Shown here piece by piece: positions 51,500 through 61,700 of a stretch of DNA of 64,000 nucleotides (positions are counted from its first letter, which is position 1; each line of letters starts with the position of its first letter). The notes beneath the pieces were generated by a model. That model was not told where the DNA came from. It saw only the letters and a program-made list of their open reading frames with translations, and searched no databases. The stretch lies in assembly GCA_050084515.1 (NCBI GenBank), contig CM114273.1, forward strand, positions 13,082,001-13,146,000, written 5' to 3'. The position numbers and the translations under genes were made by a program. The DNA comes from Blasia pusilla. Its lineage: Eukaryota > Marchantiophyta > Marchantiopsida > Blasiales.

Positions 51500-52062
51500 C
51501 GGTGAAGCCCACATTGAAGGTGGTCTTTGAGTTCTCTAAGAGGGTAGAGCTCAAGATGAGTGTGGAGCAGATGGTAACCATAGGATTTTCACGAGATTCA
51601 AAGGGTCCACAAGTAGGAGTAGCCCCACAGATGCCCCAACATGCATGAGAGCGGGTCGGTGGGCCCATAGAGCATAGCGGATATCGTGAGCCCATGAGGC
51701 AATGATCCGTATCAACTTATGTTGCCCAACAGGGAGCGGCGATAGATTATCGGACGTGTGGTGAGACCCATAGGTACTCGAGCATGGATAGAGGGACTGC
51801 CAATAATGGAAGAGGGCCTAAGGTGCCTCCAAGTTTTCAAGAGCCACCTAGGATGACCCCACCTGCAACTAGGTGGCTCTTGAACACTTGGACATAGTTG
51901 TAGTGTGATCATTGTCACCGATACGATCACACTAGGGATAGATATTTTGGTCTTTGCCAAGAGCTATGTCCAGAGGTGGGCCGAGAGTCTGGGGACAAGA
52001 GAGTTGGTGGAGATCCACGAGTTGATGGTCCTGGTGGTAGGGTTCCACCACCAATCAGTAAT
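51500..52062 (+). pseudogene. Gypsy Gag fragment with mutated zinc knuckle
   Basis: On the plus strand, one frame around 51907-51960 reads CDHCHRYDHTRDRY. That is a retroviral-type CCHC knuckle (C-x2-C-x4-H-x4-C) whose last Cys has become Tyr. Pro/Gln/Gly-rich, partly open sequence stands on both sides (VAPQMPQHA upstream, GGRVPPPISN downstream), as expected for the Gag C-terminal region. Several stops interrupt it. It may be part of the family 2 element at 55-58 kb, torn away by later insertions, but that link is inference. A 16-bp stem-loop lies at 51836-51884. Confidence 0.5.
51836..51884. repeat. Stem-loop with 16-bp perfect stem
   Basis: TTCAAGAGCCACCTAG (51836-51851) is the exact reverse complement of 51869-51884, with a 17-base spacer. 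Confidence 0.85.
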
Positions 52063-53122
52063 ATGATGCGTCTCCCAAACCTTCGACTATCCACATCATG
52101 CCGATGCATGGCGTCCTTTACACCTTGATATAATTCAACTCTCAACTCCTTCTAATTTAAGAGAACCCATAATAATCATTGCATCTCTATAGTGGCATAG
52201 AACTCAACCATATATTCTTGAGTAAGTCGACCAAACCGCCAAAAGCAATTGTCATCTTCTTCTCCAATCTCTATTTGAAGTAAAAAACATACAAATTGCA
52301 CGGCAATAACAGTCTTTGTTCTTCTTTCCTCAAGGATATTACCATCAACTCTTTCCTCATCCATGCAATCATCCAAAGGTTCAAGGTGTTCCTCCTCCCC
52401 ATGAATAATATGGCCCATTTGTTGGGATTCTCAGTAGCCTCCGATTCTCCCAAAGGCTATTCGAGGATGCCAACCTGATTCACCATAGATAAATAACATA
52501 ACAAAGTGTAATGGAATATATGCTTCATTGAGGTTGAGTATACGATTCACTCCTCCTCCTCCTCCATGTAGTCATACAATTATATCACGATATGCTCACT
52601 CCCATCACTCGGCAAAATAGGAGCAACCTCATAAGCAGTTGGTAAGTTATAACGCTTTGCATCAAGACCTCTCTTACTTGCCTTGAGGATGATCCACATA
52701 TTAAGATCGCTTGCTTCACATGCCATATGATGAAAGATCTTCACATTTGTATTGCATTCATGTAACATGTCTTGTAGACCTTCCAAAATATCTATATTTA
52801 AGATAAAAAGATCTAGACATAACTCTAGCATAATTCTCCAAAAAATAGCCCATTGACTCTCTATGCCATCGACGCGAAAGAACTCTACCTACTTCGAAAT
52901 AAGATGGGACAAGATGCAAGTTGAAGTGCATAATTGTAAGCTCGGGCATGTCTAAGAAAATGAAGACTTCTAGGACCAACACCTAAAATCAAGGATTTCA
53001 GAAATGGAGGAGAGGGTTTCAAGGAGGGTAAATGTATTTTCTCATGGCCACAACACATGCCATATGGTGAGTCATTGCTCTTTGTACCTTTCACCAGGAG
53101 ATAGAGGACGTGCACTTGATGC
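52063..53122 (-). pseudogene. Helitron Rep/helicase N-terminal domain relic
   Basis: On the minus strand the translation, across a few frameshifts, follows the Helitron helicase-like N-terminal domain in order. First comes CCGHEKIHLPSL with PRSLHFLRHARAYNYALQLAS (53060-52920). Next is LQDMLHECNTNVKIFHHMA, ending in KRYNLPTAYEVAPILPSDGSE (52790-52590). Last is LTQEYMVEFYATIE then KELRVELYQGVKDAMHRHDV and GRRIILL (52230-52063). These are family-wide landmarks preceding the Rep catalytic and helicase parts, which are absent. Helitron Rep/helicase makes the single-strand cuts and unwinds DNA in rolling-circle transposition. This is a truncated dead fragment. It abuts the gypsy Gag debris at about 52062. 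Confidence 0.75.
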
Positions 53123-53990
53123 AACGCTCCTCACTCGCATTGATTAGTTAGAGTAGAGGATTGTTGCAATGGCAGTGATATATGAGTGACAAGTACGGAG
53201 CTGAGACAAGCTAGTGTGGCTCTAAACTCCTCGTTGTATCATGTCAAGATACGAGGGAGGATTATGCGGGGTTGAGGTTTATGTGTAGTGCAACTCAGGT
53301 AGAGGCTCCACTGGTAGTGACTAACGGTGTTGCGAGAGTGACCAAGCCATTGAGAGATAGGGTGGAAATACACTCACAAGAGGAATAGATGGGCGAATGG
53401 AAAGGGTTCCTCATTCGTTCATGTTGTCAGAGGCATTTCACATACTGTCGATGGTGCTTAGACGACCAATAGTGCCCACAAGAGAGGCAGGTTTGTCAAC
53501 TTCACAAGGAGGTACATGGACGATACTTATGTCGGCTCGGGTTGAGCCAATGTTGACCACGCTGTTGGAGGTGGCCACTAGGATGAGCCAAGCTCTGTTG
53601 TTTTGCGCCATGGAGTTGCAATTGGCGATTGATGGAATTTGGACCAACGGAGGTGTTCCATTTGGTTTCCAATTTGTGTGAGTGTGGAGAGGTAATTGCC
53701 TCTCGTTTGAAGGTGGTTGGTAAGAAGGCGATGGACTTGCCCTCAGAGAATGTGCTCAAGATGCCCCCCACTCAATCATGGCAAGTTGCGGCAACAAAGT
53801 TGAAGGATATGCTAGTTGGACCAGCCATACACCAAGCCATGGTGACATGCACTAGGTATGGTGTTGTTGGAGAACTAAGTTGGAATATTTTGCTTGGTTA
53901 GTCTGACATGTGCGTTGTACCATCTGCAACGCGTCCTACTTGATTCAAGAGTGTAGCCCTTGATGTTCAGGAAGGCGACGTTGTCGTATA
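53123..53990 (+). other. Unassigned stretch with open frames
   Basis: Open plus-strand frames at 53397-53681 and 53629-53901 have protein-like composition but no similarity I recognise. They lie between retroelement pieces and could be Gag or other polyprotein remains. I cannot support a function. Confidence 0.3.
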
Positions 53991-54760
53991 GTAAAATCAG
54001 CCAGTGTGTAAACTTCTTCCTCGTTAAATGTTAGATAGAGTTTCATTAGTATTAAGTAAATCAGCTTAGGAAAAGGAAATTCCCATGTTTCAACCTCTTT
54101 ATGATGCCTCTTTTATGCAGGCCCAACTTTAGAAAAAGAGGTAATAAATAAAAGACGACTTTATAAAAGTAAAGTAGTTGCTTTAATGAAAAGCAAAAGT
54201 AGTCTTGGTTGGTGGCTAGGTTAGTTGGGGTAATTTGGAAAATATCAAGTGGGCAAAAGAGGATATTTTGGAAGAGATAAGAGGAAATCTACTTGTGTCA
54301 AAATATGATTGGCTAAGCCTTGAGAGGAAGCCATGTGACACAAGATAAGATTAGCTCTATTTCGTACTCTTGTGGATCCCTTGTGAGTATATAAAGACGA
54401 GGGACCTTCAAGGGTTCATCACCTTCTATTCCACATCTTGAGTCTCTCGCGTCTCTCTTGAGTGTATGGCTTTGGGATTGCTTGCTCTTCCAATGAGAGT
54501 GGATCACCCCTCTTGGGAGAGTAACTTGACCATGGTCTATTCTTCGATAGGTTTCTAGAGTGTGGTGTGTGTGTGTGTGGAGATGAGAGGTTTGTCACCT
54601 TAGAGGATTTTAGTCATACTAAAATAGTGAATGTTTTGGCTTGTTACTTCACCAATGAGAGTGGATTACCCCTCTTGGGAGAATAACTCCGCAAAAACCC
54701 ATTCTTGAGGAGAGTAGAGAATGTCTGTCAAACATGGATAGGGGTGGAGCACGAGTTTTG
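53991..54760 (+). repeat. Possible LTR-like promoter region with TATA box
   Basis: A non-coding stretch with a good TATA box, TATATAAAG at 54388-54396. A C/T-rich leader follows (54420-54460). A 38-base direct repeat (54490-54527 and 54652-54689, CCAATGAGAGTGGAT...) lies downstream. This layout resembles U3-R-U5 of an LTR oriented like the gypsy pol at 55-58 kb. LTR ends, a partner LTR and a primer binding site were not found, so the call is tentative. Confidence 0.3.
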
Positions 54761-54926
54761 CCCGACTTTCCTTTTCTTAATCCATACCATGTCAAGATAC
54801 TCTTTGTAGATAGGCACTGATTCACTCGCTATTTAGTTTATCACTTTGGGAAGGCGTTCATGAACCATGTCATTCAATCTCCAACTCCGATGATCCTTCC
54901 TATCGTCACATATGGAAGGACATGGG

Positions 54927-55208
54927 ATTGTACTTTGTATGTCCTTATATAACGATCCATGGACGTCTATAGGCCTGCTCAAGTAGGGTTTAATACTAGT
55001 TGTACTATCTTCCTCGTATACAAGCGTAAAATAGTTTATAGGGATTTTATAGTTATGAATTTTGGGGTCCGATGTTACGGAAAAAGTGATCGCATCGGCA
55101 CTTCCATTTAGTGATCGCATCGGCACTTCCATCGGCACTTCCATTTAGCATTGTACTTTGTATGTCCTTATATAGCGATCCATGGATGTCAATAGGCCTG
55201 CTCAAGTA
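54927..55208. repeat. Dispersed and tandem direct repeats
   Basis: A 59-base unit (ATTGTACTTTGTATGTCC...) occurs at 54927-54985 and 55150-55208 with few differences. Between them a 25-base unit, GTGATCGCATCGGCACTTCC plus five bases, is repeated in tandem at 55086-55135 with a partial third copy. The block ends about 120 bases before the methyltransferase domain. Confidence 0.85.
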
Positions 55209-55329
55209 CTTGGAGCAGGTAGTGAGAGTGTACATAATAATTTTATATTGAAAAAGGAGATCTTCTGAGAGAGTTCATCTTGCATCAACCGCGTCTGCCG
55301 CAGCTATAAGGTCTGCCCTTACTCAAAGA

Positions 55330-56240
55330 AAGGCTCTCGACACGACACCGGATTAGCTGCTATTTTGCACGCAGGAGTGCAAGTGCAGCAATACGTGTAT
55401 GTGGAGAGTGATGATGTTGCCACGCACGTCTCACTACGATACGTGGCGTAGTTGCGCCTTCGTTTTCCCGACTTATTATCTACGTCGGCAGTACAGGGAT
55501 ACCAAAGTTCCCTACCGAAGAATATATCGTTGCTGGAGGCGTAGGACTTAGAGCAGGTAGGGACCATTGATTTGGTCATTGCCGTTTGGCCATGTCAGGG
55601 GTAATCGAGTGCTAGACGGGGCAACAGGTTGGCTGACACTCGGTCAAGGTTATTTTGGGAGATGTTGAGGGTCTTACGGCAGTTGCAGGAGCATCAATCT
55701 CATTCTCCAACCTACATTCTTGAGAATGTGCCGATCTTAGGAGACTCTAGGTCATGGGTGGTGACGACAGCTCATCAGATGCGTGCAAGGATTGGCCCAG
55801 TAGTGTTCTTGGATGCGGCGAGTGTAGGTTCTAGAGCTCATTGCCTGCGTCTATGGTGGACCAACTTTGTGTCCCATTCGGTGTTACGGGGGGCGTATGC
55901 GAGAGTGGAGTGCCCCTCCCATTGGTTAGTGGATTCCATTCTAGATCCAGGTCGTCGATCACAGGAAGTGAGGTACAATCATCAACCACCATTGACTGTG
56001 GTAAACAGGGTAGGCAGACTGCGGGCAACCTTGCCCACGTTTGTGAGTTTTCCCGCTTCCTTGGCTTGGTTTGGGATGACCAAGTTCACCGGTTGGTGGA
56101 GCCCAACGCGGACAAGAGAGAGCGAGTGATGGGATTTCCCACAAGAGTGACGGCAGTACCGTTAGTGTTAGAGCCATCATGACGCCATGTCTTGGGTCAT
56201 GCGATGGACCTGAACAACTTGACATGGATCCTTAGCTTGG
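55330..56240 (+). pseudogene. C5-cytosine DNA methyltransferase domain captured in a gypsy element
   Basis: The plus-strand translation shows the C5-methyltransferase motifs in canonical order. TGLAAILHAGV from 55347 is the end of motif I; its FxGxG part is garbled. VYVES follows. IDLVIAVWPCQG comes next, with the catalytic Cys at 55593-55595 (motif IV). SSARRG then SRLFWEMLRVL lead to YILENV at 55716-55730 (motif VI). RAHCLRLWWTN at 55833 on is motif VIII. ERVMGFP near 56127 and LGHAMDLNNLTWIL at 56191-56232 are motifs IX/X. The alignment to DNMT3-type catalytic domains is good in spacing. Plant DRM enzymes have a permuted order, so this is not DRM-like. In-frame stops stand at 55449, 55542 and 55602, and two frameshifts lie between 56040 and 56190, so this copy is dead. 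A gypsy RT polyprotein follows on the same strand. Confidence 0.8.
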
Positions 56241-58285
56241 GAGTGGCTCAGTAGCGCCGTATGAGATCGCGATAGATCACAGCGGTTGCGTTGGTGAGCC
56301 CCATGCCTACCGAGACGGTGGAGGCAATGGTTGGGAATGAGACTCGAGGAGATCTACACACTAGGGGAGATTGGGAGAGACACCCTTGGACTTCTTGGGA
56401 TGTTTTGCAGGTACGCCATAAGATTATAGCCACAACATCAAGCGTAGTTCCAGGAACTACACGTGGAGGAGATCAAAATTTACAGTTGGCTGTAGGAGAG
56501 TGGCCAAGTGTTGTTGTTCGAGATGGGTTTGCACCATAGCAACCACCAATACCCGCGCTGGAGAGTCCTACCGTAGCCACGATAGAGACTTGGGAACCAT
56601 ATATGGGCCCTAAGTTGAGAGGCGGAGAGCGGCGCCGGATACATCAGTTCCTCAAGAGTTATAGGAGTTGCTTTGCGTTTAGCATGGAGGATTTGGGTAC
56701 GCTGAAAGGACCGAGGACCCGCATTGAGTTATCAAGTGATATGCCGATATTCCGACGACCCTACAGGTACAGTGATATGGAGAGGGTTCTGATTTAGAGT
56801 AGGAGCCAGGACTTGGTCGGAGCAGGACTAGTGGAGATGTCGCATGGCGAGTATGCATCTGCCATTGTCATGCCTGCCAAGAAGGATGAGCATGGCAACT
56901 GGACGGATAGGCGGATGTGTGGGGATTACCGACCTATCAATCGGCACACAAAATCTGATAGGTATGCCATGCCCATCCCTGAGGAGATCTTTGATGCGAT
57001 TGGTCAAGCAAAGGTCTTCAGTTCATTGGATTTGCAAGTCGGTTACCATCAACTGCCTATCAGATTGGAGGACAGGCAGAAGACGGCATTTTGGGGCATC
57101 GATCCTCATGGGAAGGATTTTTTGTACCGGTGGTGGTTCTTACCATCTGGGTTAAAGAACGCCCCGGCTGAGTTTCAGAGGGTCATGGATAGGATCTTGG
57201 CTGGTCTGGATTTTGCTAGGTGTTATATTGATGACATCATAGTCTTTAGCGCCACAGTTGAGGAGCATGAGCGATATCTAGAGGAGGTGTTTCGACGATT
57301 GCAATTACATGGGCTGAAGCTACATCCAAGCAAGTGCAAGTTCTTCTACGACCAAATTGAGTACTTGGATCATACGATATACCCAGGGGGCCTTGGTGTT
57401 CAATAGAGAAAGGTAGAGGCTATCTCACGCATTCTACGCCCTACAGATGTGAGCCGTGTTTGCGCATTTATGGGATTGGCGAACTTCTATCGGCGGTACG
57501 TCAACGGATTCAAATCGATTGCAAAGGCGCTAACCTTGCTGACTAAGATGGATCACGAGTGGCACTAGAGGAATGACCAAGAGCGAGCATTTCATTTGCT
57601 CAAGGATAGGTTGACGTCCGCGCCCATCTTGAGGAGACCGATTAGGGGGCGTCCTTTCCAATTGCACACAGATTGGAGGATGTTGGGGCTTGGAGCGGTG
57701 CTCACCCAACATGATAATGAGGGTAGAGAGTTCGTGGTGACTTATGCTAGCCGCTCGAACAACACTGCAGAGGCGAAGTATAGCTCGTATGAGGGTGAGT
57801 GCTTGGCTGCGGTGTGGGTTGTCCAGCATTTCATGTGTTACTTATTCGGCAACCCCTTTACCATCATCACTAATCATCAACCACTGAAGTGCATGATGGA
57901 GTCCGAAAAGCTTACAGGAAAGCTTGCGAGATGGGCTATGTTGTTACAGGAGTATGATTGTCAGGTGGTACATAGACCAGTGACGCTCAACCAGGATGCA
58001 GATGGGTTGAGTCGTAACCCATGCCCGAGTCAGCGAGATGCGACTAGAGCTCGATGGCATGGAGAGAGTGATGAGGATTCAGTGCCAGCATGTTGGCTAT
58101 GGAGAGCCAGAGTGTGGAGACTTTGATGGCGAGGTCTAGTGGAGAGTCCTTGGAGTACCTTCGTACTGGCAGCGTTGCAAGCACTGTGCTAGAGAGCGGG
58201 ATCGGATCCTACAGCGGGCCAGACGGTTCCATTGGGAGAGAACACATGTTTTTGAGAATTTGGAAGGATGGTAGAGTACACGTAG
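56241..58285 (+). pseudogene. Ty3/gypsy reverse transcriptase-RNase H-integrase start (family 2), broken
   Basis: After a 320-base linker, a gypsy pol begins: FLKSYRSCFAFSMEDLG (56640s), then RT with CGDYRPINRHTK, YAMPIPEEI, SSLDLQVGYHQ, and the catalytic YIDDII near 57220. It continues with the RT thumb (GLANFYRRYVNGF) and RNase H (LHTDWRMLGLGAVL, YSSYEGECLAAVW). The third RNase H acidic residue is changed: TNHQPL replaces the usual TDHxPL (codon at 57872-57874). The integrase zinc-binding region just starts (RVHVV-like, near 58270) and is cut by the inserted chromovirus at 58286. Stops occur at 56795, 57404 and 57566. RT differs clearly from family 1. The 3' half should continue beyond the window. 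Confidence 0.85.
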
Positions 58286-58587
58286 TGTCACGACCCTCAT
58301 GACCAAACAAGTGCCAAGCGGAACATCGGAACATTAGCGGGCTCACGCTAAGATGGTTTGCGTGTTGGAGTAGTCTCAAAGAGGAGACAAGAGATGAGAC
58401 GCGAGCAAGGCGTCGCGTTTCAGATGTTGTGGTCGCGACCAAGAAACCTGGACCAAACGCGGAATGAGACTTGAAAGAAGTCGAGTCTAGGAAGTGGGTT
58501 GCCAGATCGGCGATGAGATCGTGACCTACTGAACGTACGCTTCCGCAACACTAAAGATTGACGTTCAAGGAGAGTAGGGGCGCGACA
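58286..58587 (+). repeat. Internally deleted 5' LTR
   Basis: 302 bp, with the correct start (TGTCACGACC) and end (GGGGCGCGACA). It lacks about 700 bp present in the other LTRs, with the break between GTGGGTTGCC and AGATCGGCGATG near 58503. The two joined sites share GGGT-TGC-like microhomology. Confidence 0.85.
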
Positions 58588-58588
58588 A

Positions 58589-58602
58589 GTGGTATCAGAG
58601 TT
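58589..58602 (+). other. Primer binding site (tRNA-iMet type)
   Basis: GTGGTATCAGAG right after the 5' LTR, matching the site in the minus-strand copy. The usual final C is T here. Confidence 0.8.
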
Positions 58603-58736
58603 TATCCTTGGTGAGCGAGAACTTGGGGTCGTGGGATCAACCGGACGCTTGGGAAAACTCAACGTAGCGGCTAGACTCAGACGCTTGAGGAGGAATGCAA
58701 GAAACGAGGAGGAGATCTGAGTGAGTTGGCTTGAAA

Positions 58737-61700
58737 ATGGCGATCGAGGGAGAACAACCCAAGAAGCGCCGAATCAAGCGACGTGAACCAAGAGAGGAAC
58801 CAATGCCGGACCGTGAAGCTATGGAGGAGACGGAGACTCCCGAAGAGCTGACCGCTAGTCGTGAGGACGTTCTAGAGGCGAATCCTTCCGCGGAGCCATC
58901 GGGCCCAAACTCAGGGGAACGGACCGAGTCGAGCCAGACGTTGGACTTGTTGAAGCTGTTGGTGGAGCAGATGTCCCAGCAAAGCAAGCGGATTGCAGAG
59001 TTAGAGGCCACCCGAACTCCGGGTGCGGACAAAAAGCTCTGCAAGACAAACCTGCCCACGCCATTCATGGGGTGGGGCGCCATGAAAGTGAAGGATTTCC
59101 TTTACGGAGGCTGGAACTGCAGCGCGAGGCGCAGAGGGCAGCTGAGCAGGACAAGGTGACGGTAGCCGTTACTTTCCTGAAGGATCATGCGCAACAATGG
59201 TGGACACCTCAACGAGAGGAATATCTGGGCGGCGAGTCACCTCTGAGTTGGGAGGAGTTCAAGGTGTTCATTGGGGATCGATTCACTCCGGAGTACCAAG
59301 GGTTGCGCAACACGGTGGAATCACTGCGGATGCGGCAGAGTGGTTCCTTAAGCACGTATGTGAGGGAGTTTAGTGCGAAACTGACTACCATTCCAAAGAT
59401 GGATGAGCATGCGAAGAAGGCTATCTTCATTAGTGGACTCAAGCCGAGCGCTGAAAAGGCCCTTTACCGAATGCCGACGTTGCCAGATACCTGCACGGAT
59501 CTTTTGAAGCTGGCGGAGCGGATTGGGGACGATGAGGTCCAAACCCAGAAACCCTTCGAGCCAAAAGGTTTCTCGAAGAAGTCAAAAAATAAGGAGGCGT
59601 TCAAAAGAGTCTAGAGTGGGGGCCAACACGATCAAGGAGAGTCGTCAGCCCCGGCAGCAAAATGAGTGGAACTTCATGCGAAGCCGAGAGGAGGACAGCA
59701 CTCGAAGTCAAGGAACGGCAAGGTCGTATGCTACAACTATGGCAAACCGAGACACCTGGCGAAAGTGTGTTCGAAACCGAAGGTTACTAATGGGAGTATG
59801 ATTGCGTTTGCTGCTAAGCATCTGTTGGCAGGCGATCTCGAGACATCCCTTCAGGTCACCAAGAGGACGCACAATTTGGTGTTCCTAAGATCCAAGATTA
59901 CTGATCGCGATGTGTTGTTGCTCGTGGATACAGGTGCTTCGCACTCCTTCCTAAGCCCGAGAATCGTGAAGGAACTGGGGTTGTCTACCTCTAAGGCAGA
60001 TGAGCCCATTCGAGTAGGATTTGCAGGAGGCAAGTCTCATCGGACTTCTGATTTGGTCTTGGGTTTGACAGTAGGATGCGGGGTATTCGAGTTGAAGGAG
60101 AATTTCACTGTGTGCGAAATGGATGGCATTGACGGAGTCTTGGGGAATACATTCCTAGATGCGTATGAGGTGGAGTTAAGATGTAGACCCTTGAGGTTGA
60201 GCGTCTTGCTAAAAGGCAAACGGTTACAGGTGCGGTTGGTCCGTGAGGTTCCGGCGAAAAAGGAGTTAGTGAACTCGATTACAAGGAGGAGCATGGCCGA
60301 GTTGAAGTATGGATTCCTCTGCTTGATGAGACAAGTGGATAAGGCTACAGGCAGAATACGCAGAGATCAAGACACTGCTTCAAGGGGAATCCCAGAACCA
60401 CTCCAGGAAGTGGTCAAGGAGTTTGAGGATGTCTTGACAAATGAGCTTCCGACTGAATTTCCACCACATAGAGCCGTTGATCATAAGATAGAGATCATAC
60501 CCGGTTCCCAACCGCCTTCAAAAGCACCATATAGGTTGAATTAGGAGGAACTTCTTGAGTTGAAAAATCAGTTAAGTGAGCTCTTGGAAAAGGGTTACAT
60601 TAGGACTAGCAAGTCACCTTATGGAGCACCTGTTCTTTTTGTAAAGAAGAAGGATGGAAAGATGAGGCTATGTGTTGATTACCGTGCGCTAAATAAAGTG
60701 ACGGCTCGAAACAATTATCCTCTTCCGAGGATAGATGATCTCTTTGATAGGCTGGCAGGCGCGAGATATTTCAGTAGGATTGACTTGAAGTCAGGATATT
60801 ACCAGATTCGGATTGCCGAGGCAGATGAGGAGAAGACTGCGTGTAGGACAAGATACGGTTCCTTTGAGTTTGTAGTGATGCCTTTCAGTCTATGTAACGC
60901 GCCTCCGACGTTCACCACATTGATGAACTCCATTTTTCACAAGGAAATGGATGAGTATGTTATCATCTATATTGATGACATACTTATCTATTCGAAGTCA
61001 CTAGAGGAGCATGTTCGACATGTGAGAGCGGTCTTCTCTAAGCTAAGGGCAAATCAGCTCTATGCGAATGTAGAGAAGAGCGAATTTGGTTTGAGCAAGA
61101 TCAAATTCTTGGGTCACGTGGTCAGTGCAGATGGCGTCAGTCCAGACATGGAGAAGGTGAAAGCGATTTTCAAGTGGGAACCCCCATCCACTATAAAGGG
61201 GATGAGGAGGTTCATAGGTGCGGTGCAGTTCTATCGCACTTATGTGAACAACTTTTCGGGAATTGTGAGACCTCTCATTGATTGGACAACAAAGTTTGCC
61301 AACACGACTTGGACCCAGGAAGTTAATGAGGCATTCAACCGAGTGAACCAGATTCTATCGCAGGAACCAGTATTGAAGCTGTCGGAGTTTGACAAACCGT
61401 TCAAAGTGCATACCGATGCTAGTGATTTCGCGGTTGCAGGAATGTTGGTGCAAGAAGGGAGACCGGTGGCATACGAGAGCAAGAAGCTTAGCGATACTGA
61501 AAGGAGTTGGCCTACTCACGAGAAAGAGTTGTTCGCGGTGGTACATTGCTTGAGGAAGTGGCAGTATTATCTAGGGCTTCACAGAACTCGAGTATTCACC
61601 GATAATATATCACTCAAGTATTTTGAGACCCAGGATCGAGTGACACCGAAGAAACAGCGATGGCATGATACCTTGGCGTTGATGGATGTTGAGTTGATTT

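Noticed and set aside
52176-53124. Novel host gene on the minus strand
   Set aside because: The frames line up with the Helitron helicase N-terminal domain with frameshifts, so it is transposon debris.
54490-54689. CRISPR-like repeat-spacer array
   Set aside because: Only two repeat copies, in a plant genome, beside a TATA box and retroelement sequence.
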